Position numbers and translations under genes: made by a program. Shown piece by piece: positions 18,399 through 29,700 of a stretch of 64,000 nucleotides of DNA. This DNA comes from CAIKZZ01 sp035524495 (GTDB lineage: Bacteria; Pseudomonadota; Gammaproteobacteria; Steroidobacterales; Steroidobacteraceae), in assembly GCA_035524495.1 (NCBI GenBank), contig DATKOR010000016.1, forward strand, positions 4,062-68,061, written 5' to 3'. The notes below the pieces were generated by a model, which ran no database searches, had not been told where the DNA came from, and saw only the letters and a program-made list of their open reading frames with translations. Position 1 is the stretch's first letter, and each line of letters begins with the position of its first letter.

Positions 18399-19322
18399 CT
18401 AGGCCTTCGGCTTCGCGAATAAGGTGTCGTCCAGAGGGGGGTTCACCGTGGCCTTCTCGATGGTCATCTTGTGCGTGTCCGGGTAGCCGTCGACCGCAGT
18501 CTCCATCACGAACGGGAGCACGATGCCCTCCACCTTGCGGAAGTCGCGCTGGTAGACGTACACGTTGTGCATCTTGCCATCCATCCGGCGCGGCAATCCA
18601 TCCAGCTTGACGTCGAGGAAGCTCTTGGCGTCCACCCAGACATGCTTTACGTCACCGCTCTTGCGCGTCACCTTGAGTTTGTATGCCGGCTGCCCTTCCA
18701 CCATCTCGGCGCCGTCCAGCTGGACCTTGGCGCCCTGAGCTGCGGCACCGATCAGCGGACCATCCAGGTCGTCGCGTGCACCTTCGGCGCTGGCCTCTTC
18801 CTTGGTGAATGGCTCGGCATCGTTGCGATTGAGGAACGGCCGCAGCTTCCAGCCGTTGTGGCCGTCATAGACCTGCACCGCCGTCTTGCCGGCGAAGACG
18901 ATCTCCAGCCGCGTCTTGTTCGGACGCTTCAGGTCGAGCGTGAAGGGCAGCTCGACCTGCTTCGCTTGACCTTGCGGACCGTTCGCTGCGGCAATCTCGG
19001 CGGCGGTGCCCTTCCCGGTCGCCTTCTTGCTCGACTCGACCAGCTTCATCGCTCTGGCGTAGTCATCGCCCCTGCCCGCATCCAGCGTGCCGCTGAGCTG
19101 CAGGGCCCGCACGGCCTTCCAGGCCTGCGCGCCTCCACGTGCGGTGATGTGCTTTTCGAGGACCTGCGCGGCGCTCATTGGCGGCACCGCGACCGGTTGC
19201 TCCGCGGCTTTGGCGGTCGGCGCAGCAGTAGGAGATGCAGCCATGGCCGGGGGGCCAGCCCACAGCGCGACCGTGGCAGCGGCGGCAAGCGCCGAGAGAG
19301 CGTGCTTGGAGAAGGACATCAT
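18399..19322 (-). CDS. LolA-like periplasmic protein (copy 1 of a tandem pair)
   Basis: The 307-residue protein starts MMSFSKHALSALAAAATVAL, with a signal peptide cut near AMAASP. GAGGAA lies 5 bases before the first ATG. It shares ITARGGAQAWKAVRALQLSG, LKRPNKTRLEIVF, VYDGHNGWKLRPF, YKLKVTRKSGDVKHVWVDA and FRKVEGIVLPF with the downstream copy, so the pair arose by duplication. This copy has an insert of about 25 residues (AMKLVESSKKATGKG...). It is probably a periplasmic carrier or binding protein. The cargo is unknown. Confidence 0.75.
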   Translation of the reverse strand: MMSFSKHALSALAAAATVALWAGPPAMAASPTAAPTAKAAEQPVAVPPMSAAQVLEKHITARGGAQAWKAVRALQLSGTLDAGRGDDYARAMKLVESSKKATGKGTAAEIAAANGPQGQAKQVELPFTLDLKRPNKTRLEIVFAGKTAVQVYDGHNGWKLRPFLNRNDAEPFTKEEASAEGARDDLDGPLIGAAAQGAKVQLDGAEMVEGQPAYKLKVTRKSGDVKHVWVDAKSFLDVKLDGLPRRMDGKMHNVYVYQRDFRKVEGIVLPFVMETAVDGYPDTHKMTIEKATVNPPLDDTLFAKPKA

Positions 19323-19380
19323 CAACGTTCCTCGGGAATTCTGGTGGAAATGATACGCCACGCGCCGGCCCCGCCCGGGC

Positions 19381-20016
19381 TCAATCGACGACGAGGTTGC
19401 TGGCGCGGAACGTGCCGATCACGACGTCGACGCGGTCCCCGCGCGCAACACGGCGGCCCTTGTTCGAGAACGCCATCCAGTAAGAGCGGCCCGCCTCCGG
19501 CGCAGCGCTCTGGCGCAGCTGGCCGATCTTTTCCATGGTTGGCACCACCAGGCTGACGCCCGCCTTCGGATCGATCAGCGACGCCTCGTTCTGCTTGTCG
19601 TTGAGAGTACGCGCCCGGGCCGAATCGAGCACCCGGTAGCTGAAGCGGACGAGTTCGCCCGACTCGACCAGTTTGACGCTGAGCGAATCGATGCCCCAGG
19701 TCAGCTGGTAGTACTTGCCGGCGCGGCCCGCGAAACGGTCCGGCTGGTAGTGGGTGGCGTGGCCGGCGGCGGGCGCCGCTTTGGTGGCCGGCTTGGTGGC
19801 CGGCTTTGCGGCCGGCTTGACCGCTGGCTTGACGGCCGAAGGCTCGGCCGGCGCGGGTGGACTCGCGGTAACGGGGTTGTCCTGCGCGCGTACCGCCGCC
19901 GATAAACATGCGGCCAGCGCGGCCGCGGCAAGCGCCTGCCGCGCGAACCCCTTTCCTCGATGCCTGGGCACGCGTCGAACGGTAACAGCTTCGCCTGCCG
20001 TTGAGTAAGGCCTCAT
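19381..20016 (-). CDS. Secreted protein of unknown function with Lys-Pro-Ala linker
   Basis: The 211-residue protein starts at an ATG that overlaps the stop of the upstream gene by 4 bases (ATGA), which fixes the start. It has a basic N-terminus and a signal-like segment (ALAAAALAACLSAAVRA), then a repetitive linker (KPAVKPAAKPATKPATK), then a globular part with YYQLTWGIDSLSVKLVES and a C-terminus GDRVDVVIGTFRASNLVVD. I do not recognise the family. Coupling to the Spy-like gene suggests a periplasmic job in the same process. Confidence 0.65.
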   Translation of the reverse strand: MRPYSTAGEAVTVRRVPRHRGKGFARQALAAAALAACLSAAVRAQDNPVTASPPAPAEPSAVKPAVKPAAKPATKPATKAAPAAGHATHYQPDRFAGRAGKYYQLTWGIDSLSVKLVESGELVRFSYRVLDSARARTLNDKQNEASLIDPKAGVSLVVPTMEKIGQLRQSAAPEAGRSYWMAFSNKGRRVARGDRVDVVIGTFRASNLVVD

Positions 20017-20543
20017 TTGGCTGCTTCCCCGTCGTCGCGGCGCTTCGCGTCCTGGATGCTCAGCCAATGCTGCAAGTCGGCCCGGGCCGGTGCGGTCTGC
20101 TCGTAGGGTACGTCGCTCATGTACTTCTGCTTCTGCTCCTCGGTCAGCATGGCCCGGATCTTGGACTTGGTCCGGTCAACGATGGCGGCGCTCATCGCGA
20201 CGCGGTCGGTGCCGGGCCCTGTGCCCTCCGTCCTGAGCCTCAGGATCGCGCCGTGCTGCTCAACCAGGATCTCTCTGAGCTTCAGCTGCTGCTCCGCGTT
20301 CAGATCGAGCGCGCGCGTCATCCTGCGCACAGTCTGGTTGATCACCTCGGCCGGCGTGCGTCGGGTGGCGGAGTGGTGCGGCCGGACCCTCGGCGGACTA
20401 TCGGCGTTGGACGGCGCAGTCTTGACACCCGGATCTGCCGGCGGCGCATCGTCGGCGCGGGTCGCCACAGCCCAAGCCAGGCTCAGCGACAACAGCACGA
20501 GCACCAGCGGCCGTGCCGCTTCTAATCGTTGCCCCACCATCAC
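20013..20543 (-). CDS. Spy/CpxP-like periplasmic protein
   Basis: The 176-residue protein has a signal peptide (MMVGQRLEAARPLVLVLLSL..., cleavage near TRA) and a helical body with LDLNAEQQLKLREILVEQH and MLTEEQKQKY, the L-T/N-x-x-Q pattern of the Spy/CpxP and metal-resistance chaperone superfamily. These proteins cradle unfolded periplasmic clients or modulate metal and envelope-stress sensing. It is the first gene of a run reaching the cytochrome c fusion. A possible ECF-sigma promoter lies 73 bases upstream. Confidence 0.65.
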   Translation of the reverse strand: MMVGQRLEAARPLVLVLLSLSLAWAVATRADDAPPADPGVKTAPSNADSPPRVRPHHSATRRTPAEVINQTVRRMTRALDLNAEQQLKLREILVEQHGAILRLRTEGTGPGTDRVAMSAAIVDRTKSKIRAMLTEEQKQKYMSDVPYEQTAPARADLQHWLSIQDAKRRDDGEAAK

Positions 20544-20615
20544 ACCCGATCTCCCCGCGATTCCGCGTCATGCCGGCCGCTGCGTCGCGCTCGACCCCGG
20601 CACAGCACTCCATCA

Positions 20616-20642
20616 TTCGACGCCAGTCGCGGTGAAAGTTCC
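20616..20642 (-). promoter_or_regulatory. Candidate ECF-sigma (sigma-E-like) promoter
   Basis: On the minus strand, GGAACTT (20642-20636) and GTCGAA (20621-20616) are separated by 14 bases, close to the sigma-E consensus GGAACTT / GTCNAA with a spacer of about 15. It lies 73 bases before the Spy-like start, a gene class often under envelope-stress control. The spacer is slightly short, so this is a candidate only. Confidence 0.4.
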
Positions 20643-20674
20643 CTCATTCGCCTGCGTTCCGGTTGTCGAGCCCC

Positions 20675-20714
20675 AAATAAAAAAGCCGCTCGCAAGACAC
20701 GCCTGGAGCGGCTT
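20675..20714 (-). terminator. Rho-independent terminator of the large operon
   Basis: On the minus strand a perfect 9-bp stem (20714-20706 with 20691-20683, AAGCCGCTC/GAGCGGCTT) with a 14-base loop is followed by TTTTATTT. It lies 53 bases after the stop of the 3,166-codon gene. This marks the end of the sco1/copper-protein operon and separates it from the Spy-like run. Confidence 0.85.
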
Positions 20715-20766
20715 CCCCAAGTTCCCGGGTCCGGCAGGGCCGGACCCGGGCTCGCATACCGTCAGA

Positions 20767-23700
20767 CTACTGGACCCGGAAGCTGACGCTGTTGCTGTTC
20801 GCCCCGTTCGCGGTCACGGTCACGTTCCTGGTAGTGGTAGGTGCATTCGCGGCGATCACGCAGCTGGCGTTCACCGTAGTGGCCGTTGGCGTTCCGCTGA
20901 TCGTGCACGTCACGCCGTTGCCGGTGAACGTGCCGCTGACGTTCACCGCGCTCGTCCCGGTCAGGTTCGTGCCGGTGAGCGTCACGGGCACCGTCGTGCC
21001 GCGCGAGCCGAACGTCGGACTGATCGAACTGAGCGCCGGCGGCGCCACGATCGCGTCGGTGTCGCTGGCCGTGTTGTTCGCCGCGTTCGTGTCGGTAACC
21101 GTCGTCGGCGCCGTCACGGTTGCAGTGTTGGTGACACTGCTGATCGACGAACTCGTACCAACCACCGCCGTCACGCTGAACGTCACCGACGCGCCGCTCG
21201 CCAAGGTGGCCAGGGTCTTGTTGATGTTGCCGATACCACCATTGCCGCTTGTGCCGCAGCCCGCGTTCGTTGCCGGCGCGCAGGTCCAGATCCACCCCAA
21301 CAGCGCGCTCGGCCGAGTGTCCTGCACCACCGCTCCCGTGACCGCGGCCGGGCCGTTATTGGTCACGACGATCGTGTAGGTGATCGTGCCACCGCGAGTC
21401 ACCGTGCCGGTGGCCGAGGTGATGCTGCTGCCGCCACGGTTGTCGACCTTCGTCACCGCCAGGTCGGCAGTCACCGCCGCGCCGCCCCCAACCTCGATGG
21501 CGCCGATGTCGTAGCCGGCTCCGAGCGGCCGCGCGTTCCCGAAGAAGTCCGTCTTCGGGGCCGCGACGGTCACTGCCGAGTTGCCGCTGCCGAACGTCAC
21601 GCTCGCGGCCGCCGCGTTGATCGCCGACGAGCCACTCTGCGGCGTGTAGTCGGCGAGCGGCGTCGTCGCCGTGTACGGTGCGGTCGCCGAGACCGCGTAC
21701 AGCGACAACGGACCCCAGCGCAGGTTGACCCAGTTGTTGCCTTCGTCAACCACCGCCGACGGCGTCAGGTTGAACACCTGGCTTGGGAACGCATTGCCCT
21801 CGTTCGTGCCCGGCGGGACCGCCCAGCCCGCGCCCTGGCCGGCTTCCGGCGGCGTGCGCGAGCCGTTGCAGTACGCGCTCGTGAACAGCGGATTATTCTG
21901 GGTGTTGCCGCTGCCACCGTAGACCGTCGGGACCACGGAATTCATCGGTGCGAAGCCCGCCGCCGCATGCGAGGACGGCTGCACGTCGCCGCGGAAGCCG
22001 AGATCCCAGTAGGCCCCGCCGGCCGGGCAGCTGCCCGTCGCGGTCTGCGAGCCAGCCGGCGAGCCCGTCGCGCCCGCCGGGAACGCCGCATTGTAGAGCG
22101 CCACCAGGTGCTGCTGGTTCTGCCCCGCGGTCGCCGGGCCGAAGCTGCCGACGCCGATGTAGAACGACCGGTTCTGCCAGATCGCGTCATTCAACATCAG
22201 CGGCACGGAGTGCGCGAAGCACGCCCCTGCAGTGCCGTGGCCCAGCGGGCAGGACTTCGTTCCGGCCGTCTGATTGACGTTGGCCACCAGCACCGGGCTG
22301 TTGCTGACGCTGACCACACCAGCGACCTGCGGGCAGGACTGGCCGGACGTGGCGCCGCAGATGGTGCCGCCGGACGGCGAGGCGGAGCTCGCCAGCGGCG
22401 CGAACAGCGTCTGGAACAGCGTGCCGGACGAGGCGGTCGAGTCGTTGGCGGCGATGGTGTTGTTCACCAGGTTCACCGCCAGCGAGTCGAGCAGCGAGAC
22501 CCCGGCGCCGTCCCATCCCGCCACGTTGTTGACGATGATGTTGTTGGTGACGTTCGCCGAGTTCCAGTAGCAGTGGCTGCGGTTGCCGCCCGTGACGCCG
22601 AGGTCGGCGGTGCAGGCATTCGCGCCGTTCAGGAAGTTCAGGACGTCGTTCCCGTTGACCGCCTGCAGGCGCAACCCGCCGCCGCTGCCGGCATCCGCCG
22701 CGTTGCCGAGGATCAGGTTGGCGTTAATGACCAGGCCTGGGCCCGTGCCGTCGCTCGGAGTGATCGAGCCCGGGGGCGGCACGCAGTCCTGGTCGGTCGT
22801 CACGCCGCAGGTCGTCGGGTCGGCATCGGGCGCACCCATCACCAGCAGGCCGCCACCGTTCGTGGTGATCGTCGGGTTGGTGCTCTGGTTGAAGATGATG
22901 GTGTTCTTCTCGATGTCACCGTTCTTGCTGTAGCCAATGTGAGCAACGCCGCCGCCATCGCCGGTGCTGATGTTGCCGCAGACCCAGTTGTTGGTGAACT
23001 GGTAGTAGTCGGCACCGGTGTTGATGCTGACGCCACCCGCGCCGGCCGGCGTGGAGGAGAAGAGCTCGTCACCCATCGACGAGTTCCCGACCACGGCGTT
23101 GTGGTGGATGTTGACACTCTTGTTGAAGCAGAACGGCAGGCCCAGGTTGGTGACGTTGCTGCTTTCGCACGATTCCGGATACGTCAGCACGGCCGCCGCA
23201 CCCGCGAGCTGGACGTCCGGGTGCTCTCCCTGGCCGATCGTGATGCCACCCGACAGCGTGCCCGTGTTGTTGGACACGCGGTTGTTGGCGATCTGCAGGT
23301 TGTGAGCGTAGGCGTGCACGAAGATGCCGCCGCCGCCCTGCGAGCTGTCACGGATGCTGAGGCCGTCGATGCTGGAGGGATTGCAGTAGAAGTTCGTCGG
23401 ATACGGGTTCGCCGTGTTGGCCGACGACGAGCCGCAGTCCGACGCCGTCAGCAACGCCGTGTTGTCCGGGAAGGCCGCGCCGGTGGTCGCGCCGAAGGCG
23501 TCGCCGATGGTCGTGCCGCGCGGGAACTTCACGCCCTTGCCGAGCACCGTGATGACCGCGCCTTCATAGGCACCCAGCAGGCTCGGCTCGCTGAGCTGCT
23601 CGGCCAGGTTGCCGTTCAGGCTCGCATCCCAGCCGAGGGTCGCCTCGAACGGCAGCCGGTCGACGAGCATCGTCCTGAAGTTGCTGAACCCGCCGCCGCC

Positions 23701-26700
23701 CGTCGCGATCGTCGCCGAGACCTGGTTGAAGCCCGCGGCGCAGCCCATGTCGGTGGGCGAGCGCGGACGGCCGTCGACGGTCAGGCCAAAGAGGCACACC
23801 ACCTTCTGGCGCCAGGGCGTCAGCAGCTTGCCGGCCGGGTGCGTGTTGGCATCGACCACCGACGAGGCGGCGCCGACGCCCTGCAGGCGGACGGGCTTCC
23901 ACATCACCAGCATCTCGTTGTACGAGCCCGGCGGCACGATGATCATGTCGCCCGGCAGGGCCGCATCGATGGCCGACTGGATGGTCTGGCCCGCACCGAG
24001 GAGCGTCGGCCGCTTGCCGCCGATCGTCAGCGTGACCGAATCGATGGACTGCTTGCCGGCGGCCGTCGTGATCACGAGTTCGCCACAGCTGGCAGCGGAG
24101 CCGCCGTACTTGTTCTGCTGCGACACCGGGCAGGCCGTCACGCCGGACGGAGCCGGGAACGAGATCGACCCGTCGCTCCACGACACGCTGGCCGGGGAAA
24201 CCGTGACGTTGCCGACCTTGACGGTGCCCTTCGCGCTGCCGAACCCGTAGTGGCGCGTGACCTTCGGCATGTTGTAAGGCGCGTTAGCCTGCGTGAGCGA
24301 CGGTCCGGTCCAGCCGTACCACTCGACCGACTGGTCGCCGAGCGCAGTGACGGTCACCGTATGGCCTGCCGCCTGGGCCCAGGGCCCTGCGATGTCGGCC
24401 GTGGTGACGCTCTTGATCGCCGGCGTCGAATCCGGATACGCGCAATCCGGGTGGTTGTAGCCCTCGGAGAACGCCTGCACCGGAACGACCGGCGTGTCGA
24501 AGTACCCCGTCTGGCCCGGCATACCCGGCAGTTCGTAGCAGAACTGGCTGTAGCCCGGCTGGAACAGCGGATCGGGCGTCGACTGCAGGCCTGCGTCGTT
24601 CATGCAGTAGACCAGCATCGTCGGACCGTAACCCGTCGGGTTGGGCGGGTTGACCTCCCAGGTCGAGTAGTTCAGGCCGTTGTAGAGGCCGAACTGGTCA
24701 GAGTAGACGCGGTTGATCTCGTTGCCGGTCCAGTCCTTGACGCCGACCGGCAGGTACGAGGGCGCGAACTTCTCGCCGAACTGCGGCGAGAACGGGTCGA
24801 ACTCGGCCGTGAAGTCGTCGAGGATGATGCCCTGGAAGTGCGCGGCGACGTGCGTCGACGTGAAGAGGTAGAACTTCACGAGCGCCGAGGACTGCTCGGT
24901 CAGCGTGACTTCCTTGCGATCGCAGAGCGGTCGCATGGCGCCCGCGAACGGCGCGACCTCAGCCGACTGCGGGAACAGGCTGATGTAGTCCGGCACCTGG
25001 CGCACCGTGCCGACGCAGGGCCAGAAGGACTCGTCGCTGCCGGTGTCGCCCTCGTGGCTGACGAGGGACGGGATGCGGCCGAGGCCGGTGGTGGCGTTCT
25101 GCGCGTTCTGCGCGTTGTAGGTGGCGCTGATTGCAGCCTGGTCGGGCAGGATGTAGACCGCACCGCCAAGGCCCGGGAACTGGACCGTAGCCGGCGCGAT
25201 GTAGTTGTCGCCGATCAGGATGTTCTTGTCCTCCTCCTTGACGAGCTCGTAGCCCGGCGGCACGACCACTTCGACCACGTACTTGCCGGGCGGCAGCATC
25301 GGTGTGCCGACTCGGTACGGGTCCGTCGTGTCCGGATTCGCGATGCAGACGGTCGGGTCGCAATTGGTCGCCGTCGGCTTGCCCGTCAGCTGGTCAAGCG
25401 CCGTCACGCTCGGGAAGCTGTACATGCCGTCATACGGCGCCGGCTGCAGCTGGTTCCAGCTGTGCATGCCGTCGTAGCACTTGAACTGCGAGTGGTACGG
25501 GAGGGTGTGCTGCGTCCCGCCATTGTGCTGTGCGTTGTAGACGTCCAGATAGGTCGGCTGGTCGGCGAGTGCGTAGTAGAACGGGTCGAAGATCGTGCCC
25601 GAGGCATTCCCGGTCTGGCCCGGGCAGCTGATGTTCGGGATCGGGTTTCGGTCGCTCGCCAGCACAAGGGCGCCGTTCTTGTCGGTGCGGAAGCCCTGCG
25701 CCCAGTCATCGAAACTGGACGTGTCCGTGTGGTCAACGAGCGTCAGCGTCGGCGTCACGCCATCGGAGGCCACGCCTTCCTTGTACAGGTTGACGCGGAC
25801 GTGCGGGATCATCGGCTCCCAGCTCAGCTGCAGCAGCAGCTGCGGATCGTCGAACGGCCGGGTCGAGGCGTAGATCACGTGGCCGTGGATCGGGCCGGTT
25901 TCGCCCGCGGCGAACGGCTTCTTGCCGAATTCCAGGAAGTTGCCCTGGCCGATGTAGCCCTGCCAGCCGTAGGACCCGAACCAGTACGGCGGATCGATGC
26001 GGCCGGTCGAGTTGTAGACCGTGGAATTCGCCTTGGTGCGGGTGACGCCGGTCGCGATGCTCTCGGTCGCGCAGTCCGCGTTTGCGCACGGGACGGATCC
26101 GGGCGGCATCAGTTCCGGTGGCAGCGGGAACTTTTCGTAAGTGTTCGCGTAGAACGCCGCGCTCTGCGAATTTCCGCAGGGGCTCAGCGTCGTGTCGCAC
26201 GAGGCTGACCCGTCGGCCGGGCCGCCGGCGTCGTAGATCACGTGCACGCCGGTGGTCTTGTAGCGGGTGCTGTCGGTCTCCATCACGTACCAGTTGAACA
26301 GCGGGAACACTTCGTTGAAGCCCGCGAAGCCGTTCAGGTCCGTGCTGTTGAAGTTCGAGTAGCTGCCGTCGCGGAAGCGGATGTTGGTCGACACCAGCGC
26401 AAGGCCCGGCTTCGAGTCGTCGGACACGCCGCGGCCATCGGTGTCGATGAACGTGCGGGTGTAGAGGTCAGCCTGCCACTGGTGAACGCCGATCTCGCCC
26501 ATGTCGCAGATCGAAGCCGCCGCATTGGTCGCGGAGCCGACGCAGGCGATGTTCGCCGTCGTCTGGGCGCCACCACCGGCATTCGACGGGTCGCACACCC
26601 CGCTCAGCGTGTTGGTGCAACCGACGCCGACACCCTGCGTGATGCCGTCGATGATCTGGTCGTTCCACTGGTCGAAGGTCGTGATCTTCCAGTTGCCGGC

Positions 26701-29700
26701 CGGGATGCCGGTGAGCACGAAACTGCCGTCGGAGGCGCACTTCGTGAAGGCGATCTCGGCGCCGTCCGGATCACCCAGGCTGACATAGCACTGCGTGAAG
26801 GACAGGGCGTCGCGGCTGCCGCTCGAGTACAGGCGCTGGTCCGGGGTGCGGCTCAGGCGCGAGCCGTAGACCTTGCCCTCGATCGTCCAGGGGCACGACA
26901 GCTGTCCGCCGCTCGCACCGGCATCGCACATGCCGGTGTGGAAGGTGTTCGTGCGCCGTTCGTTGATGATTTTCGGATTGGCGAAACCGATCGACACGTG
27001 GTAGCCCGCCGGGCCGAACTCCTGGAAGTAGCCCGGCTCGCCGATGCGCATGAACGAGTCGTGCGCCTTCTGGCCGTCCAGCGTATTGGTCTGGATCCAC
27101 TCCTCGCCGAGGCCAATGCGGTCGGCGCCCGGCAGGGCGGACACGCCGTAACGGCCCGGATACAGGTTCTTGACGACGGCTTGACCCGCCATCGGCGAGA
27201 GCGTCTGGCCGTCGGATTCAAATTTCGGGCAGGTGATGATCATGCCGACGATGCCGGCCTGAACGCCGATCACGGTGATCTTGTCGGAGCTGACAGTCCT
27301 GAGCGCAGCCGCGCTCATCGTGACGACATTGCCCGTAACGTCCGTGACCGTCGTGCCGGCCGGAATGGCGCCAGCCGGCGAGCTCGCGCCCACGTTGTCG
27401 GTCAGCGTCGCGCCGACCACGAGGGACGCCGGAATACTCGCAAGCGTGAAGGTCCGGGATCCCGAGGTCAGGCGGGCGGTGACCTTCCCCGTGACGTTGG
27501 AGGTCACGGTGTTCGAGACCGGGCACGCGTCGAGGCCCGTCACCGGGTCGATCGTCCCGGCCAGGCTGTTGGACAGCGGCTGGTTGAACATGTCGTAGGT
27601 CGGCTGGCCGGTCGCATCGCCCGTGCCGCCGGCCACGTCGAAGATCGTGATCTGGAAGTTGCCGAGGCCGGGCTCGTTGGTCGCGAGCACGTCGACGCCA
27701 CCGCCGGCGCCCTGCTCGCCGTTCAACGGCCAATCGTCCTCGAAGACGAACACCGACAACGTCGCGGTCGGGTACGGCGTCGGGACGGTCAGCACCGTCA
27801 CTGCCGTCGCGCCGGCGGGAATCGGCGCGCCGCCCATGCCGTGGCCGATCGAGCACGGATTGTCCGGGTCCGTCGGCGACGGAGCACCGGGCTGCCCACA
27901 CGGGATCCCGGCGTAACCGGCCATGAAAGGATTCGCCGCATCGCCCGGCAGGATCGAGATGTAGTAGCGCTTGGTCGGATCAAGCGGGACCTGGCTGGGA
28001 TCGGTCATCGCCTGCTGCGAATCGGTGTTGCGGCAGACGCCGTTGCCGACGTCGCAGACCACCGGCGTGCCCTGCAGCATCTGGCCGGATTCGCAGGACA
28101 GCGTGCCGGTGCAGCCGGCCGCGACGAGCGGCATGGCGCTGGTGTGGAAGTTGGTGCCGTAGTTGACCGGCGCGCCGTTCGGCGTGACCAGCGGGCACCC
28201 CGACGGGAGCGGGTTCATCGTGCAGGCCGGATCGACGTAGAAGGTGCGGTCCTCCTCGATCACCCACCGATAGTCTGAGATCGTGGTCGAGTGGTCGTTG
28301 CCGTCAAGCACGGTAACCTTGAGGCCGCTCCCGGTCGGATAGCTGACCGAAACATTGATGCTCGTGGTGTTGCCGAGCGCGTTCTGCGCCGTGACCGCAA
28401 AGCTCGTCGCACCGGTGGTCGAGAAGAAGCCGCCGTCCGCGGAAACCGTCGCAACGCCGGGCAATACGAGAGGTTGTGACGCCGTAGCGCCCTTGATCGT
28501 CAGGGGCAGTCCGGCCGAGTCCTTGCAGCCCGCGAGAATACCGGGCGGCTTGATGCTGATCTGTCCGGCGACGCTCGCGCTGAACGAAGCGGTTGCGGCC
28601 GTTCCGGCCCCCTTGCCGCAATCGATTCCGGCATCGGCCACGGTCGAGCCGCCAAGCGAAACGGTGGCCCAGACTCCTGACGAGCAGGTCGTACCGCTCA
28701 CGGTGCCATTCGCGCAGTACGTGAACGAGTCCGCCGTGATCGTGGTCGGATCGGTCGGCGCGTAGGTGAACGTGCCGTTCGCGTTCAGGGTGACGGTACC
28801 GTGGGTCGGACCCGCCAGCAGCGTGACGCCCGACACGTTCGTGTCGTTGGCGATCACGCCCTTGCCCGGGTCGGAGATCGTGAGGTTCTGGCCGAGGAGC
28901 AGCCCCGGATAGCTGTCATTGACCGCGTGCGCGGTGCCGAGCGAGCTCGCCGCAGGCACGGCCGAGGTTGTGGCGGTGCCGATGTAGGCCAGCATGCCCG
29001 CATCGCGGGCAGTCGCGTTGGCCGAAAGGCTCAGCTCGCGATCGAAGATGGGGAGCGCCGCGGTCGTGCAAGGGGTCGGCGTGCAGGCCGTCGGGATGTT
29101 GATCAGGAGGTCGTACGTCTTGCCGGCCGCCATGAAGACATCGCTCTGCACGCGAGCGGTGCCCGGGAGAACGTTGCCGTCCTCCGCAATCAGCGTCATT
29201 CCGGGTATCGCGGCCGTCCCACCGGTGGTGGCCCCGACGATCGAGGGCACGTGCATGCGCAGGCCGGCATTGACGAGGCGAACCAGCAAGTTGCCGGTGG
29301 TGGCGCTCGCCGTTGGTTGACCGATCGGATACAGCGAGGCGCTCGCATTCGTGCGATCGAAGCCGCGGCCATTGATCAGGTAGTAGACCGGCGTGTAGTT
29401 GACGGCGGGCGGATAGCAAGCGCCGTCACTGGCGGGCTCGCCACTGGATTTCTTGCAATGCGGAATCGGGCTGCCGGTGGCCACGTATCCGGCAAACCCG
29501 TTCATCTCGGCGAACCCGGCCGTGTTGACGGCGGCACTGACCGCCGCGTTCTGCACCGGGTCGACCTCGCTCATCAAGAACGCGATGTCGGCGTTGTAAT
29601 TCACGGCGGCACGGGCGCCCGCCGCAGGATAGGCCACCCCATTGACGGCGTCGGTGACCACCACGATGCCGTAGAGGCCCATGGGCCCCTGGATCGACGG

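Noticed and set aside
19750..19850. Repetitive GGCCGGCTT-type sequence as a DNA repeat element
   Set aside because: It encodes the Lys-Pro-Ala linker of the secreted protein at 19381, so it is a coding repeat.
20119..26208. Plus-strand open frame of 2,029 codons opposite the giant gene
   Set aside because: It is the mirror of a long GC-rich coding frame: Arg/Ala/Val-rich, no signal peptide, no fold and no ribosome-binding site. The minus-strand gene has real domains, a start signal and a terminator.
26242..28278. Second long plus-strand frame (678 codons) opposite the giant gene
   Set aside because: Same antisense artefact, with no recognisable motif and composition typical of reversed coding sequence.
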